DNA of 64,000 nt from Cryptosporidium bovis (Eukaryota; Apicomplexa; Conoidasida; Eucoccidiorida; Cryptosporidiidae). The stretch lies in the NCBI GenBank assembly GCA_009768925.2, contig VHIT02000030.1, forward strand, positions 62,001 through 126,000, given 5' to 3'. A program made the position numbers and the translations under genes. This document shows, piece after piece, positions 39,948 through 50,340 of the stretch (positions are counted from its first letter, which is position 1; the number at the start of each line of letters is the position of its first letter). Under the pieces are notes generated by a model that did not search any database, was not told where the DNA came from, and worked only from the letters and a program-made list of their open reading frames with translations.

Positions 39948-41264
39948 ATGAGAGCCAAAATAACAACCGCATTGAGATTAAGAAAAGAAAAGAATGCAAT
40001 ATTTGATGATACAGAGGTTGAGACTGAATCTGATACATTGAATAATGATTATACAATCAATAGAAGAAGAATCAATGGCAGGGCAAATAGTAAATCTGAT
40101 AAACAAATAAATTCCGATTCCAAAAATGAAACAAATTGGATGACTAGGACAATATGGACAATCATATTGTTATCATCTTTTATAGTTATTTTAGCAGCAG
40201 GACACACTTATTCAGCGATTTTGGTTCTTTCTTTAATACTAGCTGTATATCAAGAAGTTATATCACTTAAAAGAAATGCAGAAGAAGATAAACATTTGCC
40301 TTTTTTTTATACGTTGCGTTGGTATTGGTTGGGTGTTACACTATTTTCTACGGGAAAACTTTGGTGGGTACCATTGATTGAGAAATATAGAAAAAACAAC
40401 TATTTTATATACATATTAGTGCATTATCATTCGATTATAAGTTATTCTGGAGCATTGTTTGGATTTATTTGTTTTATATTATCTCTTAGAAATTATACAT
40501 TGAGATACCAATTTTCTCAATTTGGTATTATGATATTAACACTTCTCCTCGTTGTAACACAATCGGTATTTATGATTGCTAACACATATAGAGGCTTGTT
40601 TTGGTTCATTCTTCCGTCTCTGCTAGTTATCTGTAATGATATATTCGCTTATATATTTGGAAAACTATTTGGTAAAACCAGTCTTTTCAAGCTTTCTCCT
40701 AAAAAAACAGTTGAAGGCTTTGTTGGTGCATCTATTATTACGATAATTGCTGCTTTTATTCTTGGAAAAATGCTTTCTACTAGCCAAATATTTATTTGCC
40801 CCCAAAATGAATTATTAGAAGCACCTTTTTCAATGTGGAAGGAATTAAGATGTGATCCTCATTCCGTATATATCCCAAAACCATATGATACTCCCAACAA
40901 ACTGTCATTCATTCTGGGAAATGGTCCTATTTATTTTTCAGATTCTCAATTTCATGCCGTTATTATTGGAATTTTTACTGCTTTTGTTGCTCCTTTTGGT
41001 GGGTTTTTTGCCTCTGGTTTAAAGAGAGCTCTCAGAATTAAGGATTTTGGATCAACTATTCCCGGGCATGGTGGAATTACTGATCGTTTTGATTGCCAAA
41101 TATTAACTGGAATGTTTACTTATTTGTATATTCGTACATTTGTTTTTACCAGACCTAAGTCCGTTTCTCTTGATTTATTAATAAAAATGGCGAAACTCCT
41201 TCCTGAACCTGAAATTATTCATTTGATTACTGTTTTGTCAAATCATTTAAACAGTATCGAGTAA
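39948..41264 (+). CDS. CDS1: Phosphatidate cytidylyltransferase (CDP-diacylglycerol synthase)
   Basis: The protein is 438 aa. A basic cytosolic N-terminus is followed by about eight membrane segments. The CDS signature is intact near residues 350-385: 'SGLKRALRIKDFGSTIPGHG' then 'GITDRFDCQ', matching S-x(2-3)-KR-x4-KD-x5-PGHGG-x2-DR-x-D. Earlier conserved blocks are 'NDIFAYIFGKLFGKTSLFKLSPKK' (shared with eukaryotic CDS1; LSPKKT-x-EGFVGA). It makes CDP-diacylglycerol from phosphatidate and CTP for phosphatidylinositol and other phospholipids, at the ER. The shape (438 aa) fits the eukaryotic ER type rather than the mitochondrial TAM41 type. Confidence 0.96.
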   Translation: MRAKITTALRLRKEKNAIFDDTEVETESDTLNNDYTINRRRINGRANSKSDKQINSDSKNETNWMTRTIWTIILLSSFIVILAAGHTYSAILVLSLILAVYQEVISLKRNAEEDKHLPFFYTLRWYWLGVTLFSTGKLWWVPLIEKYRKNNYFIYILVHYHSIISYSGALFGFICFILSLRNYTLRYQFSQFGIMILTLLLVVTQSVFMIANTYRGLFWFILPSLLVICNDIFAYIFGKLFGKTSLFKLSPKKTVEGFVGASIITIIAAFILGKMLSTSQIFICPQNELLEAPFSMWKELRCDPHSVYIPKPYDTPNKLSFILGNGPIYFSDSQFHAVIIGIFTAFVAPFGGFFASGLKRALRIKDFGSTIPGHGGITDRFDCQILTGMFTYLYIRTFVFTRPKSVSLDLLIKMAKLLPEPEIIHLITVLSNHLNSIE

Positions 41265-42485
41265 ATTATTATATCACCTGTAATACTTCTAATTAGGGAC
41301 TCAAAATAACATTATTACTTATAATTTTATTACATCTCTCCTTTTTATCATAAAATAGGTTTGCTTTTGATTTACCTCAATAAACATTATCTAGTTTTTT
41401 ACGATGAGTAGAATGGGAAAACACATGTTTAATCCTAATCCTTCTTTCCTTTAAAAAGGGAAACTACGCTATCATTTCCCCTGTGAAATACCAGGCTTTA
41501 TTAATATCCTCCTCTCTAGTACTATTGATGACTAAGAAGACACAGTTTAAGTGGTTAATTCTGTGCCTACCTCATTAATAATCTTCTTGTAACGAAAAAA
41601 AGATCCCACAACACAAAGGTCAAAACACTTCCGGCGCCAACTGTGTTGCCGCCAAATGCGTTATTTTTCGCAAAGACAGGACCACAGTAGGAAGGTAGTT
41701 AATATTGAAAATTGCCAAATATATGGGATTTTAGGTATTTAGAATAAGATAGACTAGGTTTGAAAGTGAGATTTAAAATTTAAAGAGCACTAGTAGTTGA
41801 GCGTTTAAAAAAACTTCTTTCTCAATTGACACATGTAGAAATCGCATAAGCAGAATTGTAGTTGGTTCATTTAATATACTTTTTTAAGGATAATTTATAT
41901 ATTCTTTATTAAGGAAGTAAGGTGATTATAGGAATTATTTTTTGGTGATTCGTCCATTATTTGATATTATTATAGTGTGCATTAACTTTATTGATTCTCC
42001 CGAGATATATCAAAGTGAAGGAGAAACATAAATAAAGGGATTAACTGAGACAACACTACTTTACTCTTTTTCTGTTGCATAAGTGTATTTAATTTTGGAT
42101 TCTAGAGCAAAAACTAATTTTGCCTTAGTATTCATATTTTCTTAAAGTATAATTAAAAGCCTTTAGCTTTCTTGTTTGGTTTTTACTAGACAGGTTGTTG
42201 CTTGATACACGTTTTGAGACAGAATTAGGTTAATTTTGTTCATTGGAATTACTACTTAAATAGTCTAAAAGATTGTGATTTTCGGTATATAATAGTAAGA
42301 TCCCCGTTTTTTTAGTACTGTGAAAAAGGAGTCTACTCTTTATAACATTGTATAGGTAATAGAAAGATAAATCGAAATTATGTGTCGAGGTAGCAAAAAT
42401 AGCACAAAGTAGCAATGGTGGTTAAAAGTAGAATAAAAATAAGAAAGTAAGAATACTAACATTAAATATTATTGGTTTTATTCAA
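41265..42485. other. Long intergenic region upstream of the P5 ATPase gene
   Basis: This is 1.2 kb. Paired E2F-like sites lie at 41632-41640 and 41646-41657, about 830-850 bp from the P5 ATPase ATG. That is farther than usual in this window, so the real 5'UTR may be long or another transcript may start here. No gene is recognised. Confidence 0.5.
41632..41657. promoter_or_regulatory. Two adjacent E2F-like sites
   Basis: CGGCGCCAA (41632-41640) and TTGCCGCCAAAT (41646-41657) lie within 26 bp. Confidence 0.55.
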
Positions 42486-45400
42486 ATGGAATTTAGTTAC
42501 ATTTCAGTCGACCTGTGTTTGGGGTTGTTATATTTAACGATTATAACATTTGCTGGGATATTTTTGTTGAATAAACTATTTTGGAGGAGATATGAAAAAC
42601 ACTACTTGAATAATGACAAGAAAGAAATTGTGTTAATTCCATGTAATAAAGAAATATACAATAAAGTTTCTTTGTGTTTAATAAATTTCTTTACATTACT
42701 TCATTTGTTGATCCTTCCAGTAGTCGTGTACAACACGGTACTTACAAATGGAGGCAGTTTGCCGGAGAATTGGAGGAGAAATGCAATCGTATTTTTAATA
42801 GAGTATTCAGCAATTTTACTGATTTGTTTGTCAAGGAAACTATTTTTCAGAATAAACACGTCATTAATAGTTCCAGCAAATTTGAGTGAGTGCAACCATG
42901 TATTTGTTTTGGTAAAGAAGGATCTAGAAAGTGTTGATTATTCATGGACAACTAACTATTTGCTCTCATCGACATATAGAGTGGGTAAGCTAATATCACT
43001 AAAATTTGGAGAGATTATATACTCTATAATAAATAGTAATATAAAAGAGTACAATTTTTATTCATGTGAGGTGATTAGAGATGAAAAATCCAGAGTGAGT
43101 TACTTTATATTAGGGACAACTAGATATGTTTATTCTAGTGAAAGTAGAACATTTCACCCACAAACACAGCCTGAAGATTTGAGTACACTTGACTTGATAA
43201 GGACCATTGAAAATGGAGGTCTTACAGAAAAGTTGGCAGGGGAGTACCTTTCGATATATGGAGAGAATATAAACATTGGAGACTGTTTGTCTATATGGGA
43301 AATAATAAATAATAATTTGTTCACAATAACATTTTTAATGCAATATCTGATGCTTTCAACAACGTTCTTCCTTAAATTCTTTACGTGGTCGTTTTGTTGG
43401 TCTGGCCTTATATTATACACAAATATAACTTGTATAATTAGAGACTTTATTCATAGCGCAAAAATCAAAAAGGAAAGGGAGATAACAAGCAAAAGAAAGT
43501 ATAGAGTAAAAAGAGAATCAAAAATATCTGTAATAGAATCGAGATACCTTGTTCCCTTAGATATTATTGTTATTGGTGTTGGAGACATTATACCATGTGA
43601 TGTTATATTAACTAATGGTAGTGCATTGGTGGACGAATCTAATTTAACAGGCGAATCTATACCAATATTTAAAAGGTCAATAAATATAAAATCCTTTCAT
43701 TCAGAAAGGTTTGATTTTGATAGTAATTCCAAAAAGGAGTTTATACTTTATGCAGGCAGCAAAATATTAAAGATTCATGGCAACTATAATTCTGATATTT
43801 TAAGCAATCATGTTACTTGTATAGTACTAAACACTGGAATGTTTACAAACAACTTCAAAATTATCAACGGTGTTTCCTACAAAAACGAAAATAGTATTAC
43901 TGGTAAAACCAAAGATAATACTTGTGGAAAAAACAATGACATAACTGAATTCTACTATGATATACCTCTTCTTTGGACTTTTATGCTTATAATATCTATA
44001 GTAGTAGTTATTTTTCAGATTTCGATTTCACCGTTTTGCATTGGATCAGTATTTTTTATATTGGGTACATTTATACAACTTTTGCCTATGTGGGCCCCTA
44101 CAACAGTACTCTCGACAATAAATATGTCTGCAAGTCGTCTAAAGAGGAACTTTAGTATAAGCAGCTTCTTCCCTAGCAGAATTTTGTTTGCGAGCAAATT
44201 AAAGGTATTACTTTTTGACAAAACGGGAACGCTCACCTTTCCAGAACATACTTTATCTCACGTGGAAAGACTTAATGAGAAAATACTTGAGGATAACGGT
44301 TTGTCTAAAGACGGTTTTGATATTCTTAAAATAGGAATCTCCACGTGTCACTCTCTGAATTGTGATCCCGATAATCCAAATAGCTGTTTTGGAGACGAGA
44401 TAGATAGAGAAATGCTTAGATATACAAATTGTGGACTTTACCAAGAAAAAATTTCTGAAGAAGAAACAAGAGTTTATATCCTTGATAAAGAAAAAGGAAT
44501 ATGTTTTAGAGTTCTTAAAATATTTTACTTTAGCTCGGCATCTAGATGTATGAGTGTAATAGTAAGATGCGAAAGATCAGGAAGAATATTTTTGTTCTCT
44601 AAAGGAGCACCTGAGACAATTATTGGATTTTGTAATAAACTCCACGTCACTCAAGGATTGTCAGATTTGGCGTCATATTACTCATCAAATGGAAGTTATG
44701 TGCTTATTATTGGCTTTAGGGAGCTAAATTCCGGTAATGAATGTTTTACAGAAAAGTACTTATCCTTAGTTAACAGTGATAGACACAATTATGAGCAGGC
44801 TCTTGCTCCCATTGGTATTCTTTGTTTTTCAAACTCAATTAGAAACGAGGCTGGACTTGTTGTTGGTCAGGTTAAGGACCTTGGAATTCAGCCTATTATA
44901 CTTACAGGCGATAACTCTCATTGCGCCCTAAGTGTTGCTAAGAAGGTTGGAATAATAAATAGTAACGTTTCTCTTATAAACAAAAAATGTACAAGTGAGA
45001 GCGTGCTGAATACGACAGAAGATGATTTGTTTTCCTTAAGAGTAAATATTCTGAATGAAAACGAGGAAATTGTTATACTCGCACATATTTCTGATTCAGG
45101 TAATCTTATATTCCAAGATGAATTTAAAAACCATATCTCAGTTCATGACATTATAAATAATCTTTCCAACATAAGATTGGTGTGTACATATGAGGCGTTC
45201 TTACACATGGATTCAAAAAGACCACTACCTATTAAAGACGAAGACGAAAACGACTCTCTGTTAAATAGAGATAACACTTTATTAGACCTAGTTTTGAAAA
45301 ACATTGTTGTTATCTCGAGATCTACACATTTAGACAAACTTAAAGTTGTTGAAAAGTTAACTAACAGTGGAACAGTTGTTGGAGTGGTAGGAGACGGTTC

Positions 45401-46292
45401 AAATGACATTGCTGCAATGAAAAGATCTAATATTGGGATTCTAATCAACAATAATGTAAATGCAGACACACACTTTGTTATTGGGAACAACAATCTTACT
45501 GGAGTTTTAAATATTATTTATGAAGCCTGTAACAGTGCTTCTGTGTCTAGATCACTTTATCTTTTCATGATTATGTACGGAATTACAATGGTTATATGCA
45601 AGAACATTTTATTGTACTTTAGTCAGGCTACTTTACCAGTAATGGGTTACTTTACATACAGTATTTTAATTAACTTTCCAAGTGTTTGGGCATTAAAAAG
45701 GTCTAAACCATCAAAAAAAATAAAGGATTACCCGGTTGATTCGGAACTTATATCTAAGAGTACGATAACCATTTTAGTTGGGTTTGTTCTCATTATTGGC
45801 GTTAATTTAATAATTTTGTTGGTTAGTTTATCAAAAAAAGATTGGTTTGTATCAAGTTACTCTAAAAATATTAAAATACCTATACACTTATTTTCTCGTC
45901 AAGATGGATTTGAACCTGCCACTGTTGTCATTTGGATGTGCAGCCTACATTCACATATGGCTCTTATTTTTGGATTCGGTGGCACTCACAGAGAACCATT
46001 TTACAAAAATATCCGGCTTATGGTTTTTTGGTTATTGTCTCAGATAGGAATTTTCACTATTTTATTCTCAAATCCTTCCCCTTTGACTTGTTTATTCAAG
46101 ATAAATTGCAACGAGGACATTACTCCAAGTTCTGTTTTTTTTGTTCAAGTCACTAAGTTCACGGGAAACAATGTTTTTCCCCTATCTTGGAAGTTGGAAT
46201 TCACGTCTTGGATTCTTACTTCGTTTTTACTGTGTATTTTCACATTTAAATTATCTAGTTATTACAACAGGAACAAAAATAATCAGACTTGA
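42486..46292 (+). CDS. P5-type ATPase (ATP13A-like), probably P5B
   Basis: The protein is 1268 aa. The actuator loop TGES is at 388-391. The phosphorylation motif DKTGTLT is at 578-584, preceded by a P5-type stretch ('SRLKRNFSISSFFPSRI', 'SKLKVLLFDKTGT'). 'KGAPETI' lies in the nucleotide domain, 'ILTGDN' follows, and the hinge 'GDGSNDIAAMK' starts at 969. About ten membrane segments are visible, including N-terminal extra ones typical of P5. Animal P5B pumps (ATP13A2) export polyamines from endolysosomes; P5A (ATP13A1) dislocates ER helices. The segment where P5B has PPALP reads 'PMWAPTTVLS', so the transport-site motif is atypical. An overall P5 assignment is firm; the subtype is less so. 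Confidence 0.85.
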   Translation: MEFSYISVDLCLGLLYLTIITFAGIFLLNKLFWRRYEKHYLNNDKKEIVLIPCNKEIYNKVSLCLINFFTLLHLLILPVVVYNTVLTNGGSLPENWRRNAIVFLIEYSAILLICLSRKLFFRINTSLIVPANLSECNHVFVLVKKDLESVDYSWTTNYLLSSTYRVGKLISLKFGEIIYSIINSNIKEYNFYSCEVIRDEKSRVSYFILGTTRYVYSSESRTFHPQTQPEDLSTLDLIRTIENGGLTEKLAGEYLSIYGENINIGDCLSIWEIINNNLFTITFLMQYLMLSTTFFLKFFTWSFCWSGLILYTNITCIIRDFIHSAKIKKEREITSKRKYRVKRESKISVIESRYLVPLDIIVIGVGDIIPCDVILTNGSALVDESNLTGESIPIFKRSINIKSFHSERFDFDSNSKKEFILYAGSKILKIHGNYNSDILSNHVTCIVLNTGMFTNNFKIINGVSYKNENSITGKTKDNTCGKNNDITEFYYDIPLLWTFMLIISIVVVIFQISISPFCIGSVFFILGTFIQLLPMWAPTTVLSTINMSASRLKRNFSISSFFPSRILFASKLKVLLFDKTGTLTFPEHTLSHVERLNEKILEDNGLSKDGFDILKIGISTCHSLNCDPDNPNSCFGDEIDREMLRYTNCGLYQEKISEEETRVYILDKEKGICFRVLKIFYFSSASRCMSVIVRCERSGRIFLFSKGAPETIIGFCNKLHVTQGLSDLASYYSSNGSYVLIIGFRELNSGNECFTEKYLSLVNSDRHNYEQALAPIGILCFSNSIRNEAGLVVGQVKDLGIQPIILTGDNSHCALSVAKKVGIINSNVSLINKKCTSESVLNTTEDDLFSLRVNILNENEEIVILAHISDSGNLIFQDEFKNHISVHDIINNLSNIRLVCTYEAFLHMDSKRPLPIKDEDENDSLLNRDNTLLDLVLKNIVVISRSTHLDKLKVVEKLTNSGTVVGVVGDGSNDIAAMKRSNIGILINNNVNADTHFVIGNNNLTGVLNIIYEACNSASVSRSLYLFMIMYGITMVICKNILLYFSQATLPVMGYFTYSILINFPSVWALKRSKPSKKIKDYPVDSELISKSTITILVGFVLIIGVNLIILLVSLSKKDWFVSSYSKNIKIPIHLFSRQDGFEPATVVIWMCSLHSHMALIFGFGGTHREPFYKNIRLMVFWLLSQIGIFTILFSNPSPLTCLFKINCNEDITPSSVFFVQVTKFTGNNVFPLSWKLEFTSWILTSFLLCIFTFKLSSYYNRNKNNQT

Positions 46293-46387
46293 GCGAAACT
46301 AACTTTTTTCTTTTGTAAACAAGGCCATTATTGAAATCACAGGCACTACAAAGAACTTATACTCAGAGGCATGCACTGTGTGACAAT

Positions 46388-46413
46388 CTACATGCAAATG
46401 TGCATGCATGTAG
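46388..46413. repeat. GCATGC inverted repeat in a convergent 3' spacer
   Basis: CTACATGCA (46388-46396) and TGCATGTAG (46405-46413) are perfect 9-bp complements around an 8-base spacer. A further GGCATGCAC lies near 46369. Both flanking genes end here, so this is not an ordinary promoter position. Confidence 0.6.
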
Positions 46414-46521
46414 AAATCAAAAAATGTGCTTCACAGTCATTGAGAATTAAAATTATGTTTATACCATTGTGTGGATATTTAAAATAAAATCATCATTCAA
46501 CTATAAAAAACCGGACAAAAC

Positions 46522-47472
46522 TCATATATCTAGGTCCTTGAGATCTTGAACAAGCTTTTGTATAGAGTTTTTAGATTTTTCAAACAGTTTTCTCTCGCTG
46601 TCTGTCATTTCTACCTTGATAATTCCCTCAATTCCGTCTTTTCCAATAACAGCGGGAACACCAACAAATAGATCTTTTGTGTCATATTCACCGTTCAAAT
46701 AAGCAGAGCAAATTAATACAGACTTGGAGTCTTTCAAATATGCCTCCGCCATTTGCACTGCAGATGCAGCGGGAGCATAAAAAGCAGATCCAGTTTTTAA
46801 AAGACCAACAATTTCACTGCCGGTAAAAGCAGTCCTATGAACAATCTCATTTACTTGCGATTCCGTTATTCTTCCTTCAGCTATATAACTGCTCAAAGGA
46901 ATGCCACCAATGGTGGCTGAGTTAGTTAAAGGGATCATGTCATCGCCGTGGCCTCCAATCACTGTAGCGGAAATATCACTGGACTTGACTCCAAGTAATT
47001 CACCTAAATAGTACCTAAATCTTGCCGAATCGAGAACTCCAGACATTCCACATACCTTGTTCTTAGGAATTCCTGTTTTTTCCTTGAAGTAGTACACCAT
47101 TGCATCTAGTGGATTAGTTATACAAATTACAAAAGCATTTGGACAGTAACTTTTAACATTCTCAGCAACCGAGCCTACTATTTTTGCATTTATAGTGAGC
47201 AAATCTGAGCGGCTCATGTTTGGTTTTCTAGGGACTCCTGCTGTTATAATAACGACGTCTGAATTCTTTAAATGTTTGTAGTCATTCTCCCCCACTATTT
47301 TACAGGAGGAGTTCATTAGTGCCATGCAATGATTCAAATCTAATGCCTTTCCTTGTGGGAGACCTTCTACTATGTCAAACAAATAAACATCACCTAGATC
47401 TTTTTGCCCAATTAATAGTGCTATTGTTGAACCTATTTGTCCGGATCCAATTACAGATATTTTCTTCCTCAT
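46522..47472 (-). CDS. MDH: Malate dehydrogenase (LDH-like family)
   Basis: The protein is 316 aa. It has the Rossmann 'GSGQIGSTIA' NAD loop and Asp34 in 'LFDIVEG', which binds the NAD ribose. The substrate loop 'TAGVPRKPNMSRSD' has Arg82 at the position that selects malate/oxaloacetate (LDH numbering 102) and Arg88. Catalytic 'TNPLDAMV' and His175 in 'GGHGDDM' complete the active site. It interconverts malate and oxaloacetate with NAD(H), cytosolic by lack of any targeting signal. Its closest relative is the LDH gene just upstream on the same strand (506 bp apart). The pair is an established tandem duplication in Cryptosporidium, with LDH derived from this MDH type. Confidence 0.96.
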   Translation of the reverse strand: MRKKISVIGSGQIGSTIALLIGQKDLGDVYLFDIVEGLPQGKALDLNHCMALMNSSCKIVGENDYKHLKNSDVVIITAGVPRKPNMSRSDLLTINAKIVGSVAENVKSYCPNAFVICITNPLDAMVYYFKEKTGIPKNKVCGMSGVLDSARFRYYLGELLGVKSSDISATVIGGHGDDMIPLTNSATIGGIPLSSYIAEGRITESQVNEIVHRTAFTGSEIVGLLKTGSAFYAPAASAVQMAEAYLKDSKSVLICSAYLNGEYDTKDLFVGVPAVIGKDGIEGIIKVEMTDSERKLFEKSKNSIQKLVQDLKDLDI

Positions 47473-47978
47473 TCTACTCCTTTACTTAATCTTCAAATAA
47501 AAAGCTAGAAAAAAATCTAATTAATACGAATAAACAAGTACTATTGTCAACACAAATATTAATATTGGTTCTACCTATTTGTTTCTATACACATTTTCTC
47601 ATACCTGAACCCCTCAAATAGGTGGCTTTACATCGTTTTAACACAATAAAATGAGATATATGTCGCGGGCATACAGTACACGAGACGAGAGGACGTAGAA
47701 TAAAGTGAATACAAAGGACTAATTTTTCTTTGATGTAGCTATATATATATATATATGTGAATCAGACCGCATACAATAAACTATCGCAAGCATCCAGTAG
47801 TAATCGGGAATTGTTTTGATTTCATTCTTTCTTCTCACAATTTGTAAATATGTATTTACCTTTAATTCCCCATTGAAAGGTAAACAAATTACTAATAAAA
47901 AAAGCCAAAAACAAGCACTCCAAATAGTACAATATCGGCACAGCAAAGTAAATGCAAAATAACTTTAACAACATTTGC
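47473..47978. other. Spacer between LDH and MDH
   Basis: This 506-bp tandem-pair spacer has a (TA)n run at 47740-47756. No GGCGCC motif was seen, unlike most promoters here. No gene is recognised. Confidence 0.6.
47740..47756. repeat. (TA)n microsatellite
   Basis: Seventeen bases of alternating TA lie in the LDH-MDH spacer. Confidence 0.9.
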
Positions 47979-48944
47979 TTATGCACCTGTGGCGGGAGCA
48001 TTTTCTAGAACTTTCGTAATAGTGTTAACCTCATTTATTGACTCGGCAAGAAGTTTCTGTTCCAATGGAGTCAAGTCGAGCTCCAAAATGTCTTCAACAC
48101 CATTCTTTCCAATAATTGTTGGAACGCCCATGTAAATTCCTTTAACACCATAGTGGTTGCTGCAGTAGGCAGAACATGGAACAACGGCTTTCTTGTCATT
48201 TAAATATGCCTCTGCCATCTTAACTGCTGCGGCTGCCGGGGCAAAGTATGCAGTTCCGGTTTTTAAATTATCAGCGACCTCCTTCCAGGCATTTTTAGTA
48301 TGGCACACTATTTCATCTATCTTTTCCTGCGAAATAAGTCCTTGTCTGATAAATGAAGACAAAGGAACACCACCTACTGAAACAGAGCTTGTAACAGGTA
48401 CCATACCGTCACCATGACCACCTATTACATTAGCAGACACATCGGAAGCGCTCACACCAAAATGTTCTGCAATGAATGTTCTAAATCTAGAAGAATCCAA
48501 AACACCTGCCATGCCACAAACCTTGTTATGTGGCAATCCAGATACTTTTTGGAAATATGATACCATGACATCAAGTGGATTTGTAATACAAATTACAAAG
48601 GCGTTCGGACAGTACTTTTTAACGCCCTCTGCAATTGTTTCCAATATACGAGCATTTCCAAAAACAAGTTCTGAACGATCGTCTTTTGGACGCCCTGGAA
48701 TAGATGCTGTGATAATTACCACATCAGAACCTGCAATATCTGCATAGTCGTTACTACCTATTATCTTTGACGTCGAGCCGAACATAACCATGCTATGAGT
48801 TATATCTAGTGCCTTGCCTTGAGGAATACCTTGTGAAATATCAAAGAGAACAACATCTGCTATATTGTCTTTCCCTACTATATATGCAATGTTGCCTCCA
48901 ATTTGACCTGCCCCAATAACTGAGATCTTACGTCTTTCAATCAT
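47979..48944 (-). CDS. LDH: Lactate dehydrogenase (MDH-derived)
   Basis: The protein is 321 aa, homologous along its length to the neighbouring MDH. The NAD loop 'GAGQIGGNIA' and 'LFDISQG' are kept. The specificity loop is 'TASIPGRPKDDRSEL', with Gly84 where MDH has Arg (LDH position 102) and Arg90 retained; catalytic His177 sits in 'GGHGDGM'. Loss of that Arg is the hallmark of Cryptosporidium LDH, which evolved from an MDH by recent duplication independently of canonical LDHs and regenerates NAD+ for glycolysis. The organism lacks a complete mitochondrial respiratory chain, so this reaction is central. Location next to MDH supports the origin by tandem duplication. Confidence 0.96.
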   Translation of the reverse strand: MIERRKISVIGAGQIGGNIAYIVGKDNIADVVLFDISQGIPQGKALDITHSMVMFGSTSKIIGSNDYADIAGSDVVIITASIPGRPKDDRSELVFGNARILETIAEGVKKYCPNAFVICITNPLDVMVSYFQKVSGLPHNKVCGMAGVLDSSRFRTFIAEHFGVSASDVSANVIGGHGDGMVPVTSSVSVGGVPLSSFIRQGLISQEKIDEIVCHTKNAWKEVADNLKTGTAYFAPAAAAVKMAEAYLNDKKAVVPCSAYCSNHYGVKGIYMGVPTIIGKNGVEDILELDLTPLEQKLLAESINEVNTITKVLENAPATGA

Positions 48945-49229
48945 CTTAATCTAAATTCTATACAAATAATTTATACAAAATAAAATAACTTTCAAAATAA
49001 CCTTTGGAATGAAAAAAAATCACTGTTGATTGTAATGCTACTTTCTGCTCTAACCCTTGTTTCTGTCTTGTTTTTGATCCTTCTAGTACGATTTGCATTA
49101 CTTGTGCCCTATACGCATATAATATATCTTTATTAATAATATCTTTCCCTGCACAAAACTTATTACTACACATACGCGGTAGCTTTTGCCACTGTACCGC
49201 CTATTACATTATTTAGATTTGTTAATAAA

Positions 49230-49287
49230 TTGGATAATCCAGTAAGTTGGATAATCCAGTAAGTTGGATAATCCAGTAAATTGGATA
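49230..49287. repeat. 17-bp tandem repeat, 3.4 copies
   Basis: The unit TTGGATAATCCAGTAAG repeats at 49230-49246, 49247-49263 and 49264-49280 (last base A), with a partial fourth copy TTGGATA at 49281. Each unit contains the palindromic core GGATAATCC. It lies about 290 bp upstream of the LDH start codon. Confidence 0.95.
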
Positions 49288-49616
49288 CTTCAAAAAATTG
49301 GAAGGATAATTTAAAACTGTTGTAAATTTGCATACACCTACACAACAACAGTGTATGTATGATCGTTTTTTTCGGCTGGCTGTTGAAACGGTAACAAATT
49401 ACGTCCTTTTGAAATAGAACGCAGGGCACCCTGATTAGTATGATGTCATTATCCCCTTGGTCTTTTTCCTGAAAGTTTAAGTGTTGCTTGTGCTTATAAA
49501 CAAATTATATCTTTAAAGATTAAATCAGGATATTAAAATAAATCCAATTCGATTTATCTTTTTTTCTCTTGCCGACTGCAATTTAAATGTAAATATAGCG
49601 CTCTTTATGCGTTGTT

Positions 49617-49629
49617 GCATGCATGTAGC
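49617..49629. promoter_or_regulatory. TGCATGCATGTAG element
   Basis: This is identical over 13 bases to 46401-46413. TGCATGC is a known apicomplexan AP2 target type. It lies between the divergent LDH and Gly/Ser-rich protein genes. Confidence 0.4.
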
Positions 49630-50340
49630 TGCCACACAAGCATAGTGAGGAGTTATATCGTGGGTATGTACGGACTGGAATTTGTTTATTGGAAAATAAT
49701 GTTGACTCAGAGAAAGCTGGGATTAAGAGAGGTTAAACAATAAGAATACATTTAAAACAAGAACATTTTAAAGTGTCGTGGAAAAGACTATTGCATAGTC
49801 ACCTCATTTGGACTTAGTTATTGGCAAAGTTTGGGGTTGTTTTATTGATAGAGAAGTACGTAACAATTAGTTGCTTGTAACATTCAATACTTAAGTGGAA
49901 GAGTGAAATGCTAATAATAGTACCGAGGTAATACACGACGTGAGATCGAGGTTTGTTTTAAGTAAACAACACAGCTCTATAAAAGCGAAAGTCAATAAAA
50001 TAGAGTTTTCTTTTAAAGAGGCAAATTAATAATTGTTTTATTTTATTGATTTAAATAAAATCTTACAATAGTTCTTAATGCTAAAATTATAACAGTTTTT
50101 TGGGCGCACAAATAAGTAATTCGAAGCAAATAAATACACTTTAAAAAGGCGAGAAGCTAAATCGTAACTTGCATATTAAGATAAGAAAGCGAGTAATAAA
50201 TCGAAGATAGGTGTGTGGTTTAAGGGTTGAGTAGACGCCAATTTGGATAGTAATACAAGAACGGCCAGAGTTGTGTAGTTTGTGTACTAAAATTGACAAA
50301 TAAACGTAAAATAAGAGTTGATATATTTACCTGTAGAAAG

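Larger units (their letters stand above)
48945..50340. other. Long divergent intergenic region
   Basis: This is 1.4 kb between LDH and the Gly/Ser-rich protein gene. It holds a 17-bp tandem repeat (49230-49287), a TGCATGCATGTAG at 49617-49629 and GACGCCAATTTGG at 50234. No family-like open frame was seen. Confidence 0.55.

Noticed and set aside
49230-49287. CRISPR-like repeat array
   Set aside because: The copies are contiguous without spacers and the organism is a eukaryote; it is a simple tandem repeat.
49166-49429. 87-codon minus-strand frame with a repeated peptide (LSNLLDYPTYWIIQLTG-like)
   Set aside because: The repetition comes from the 17-bp DNA repeat and the frame has no other support.
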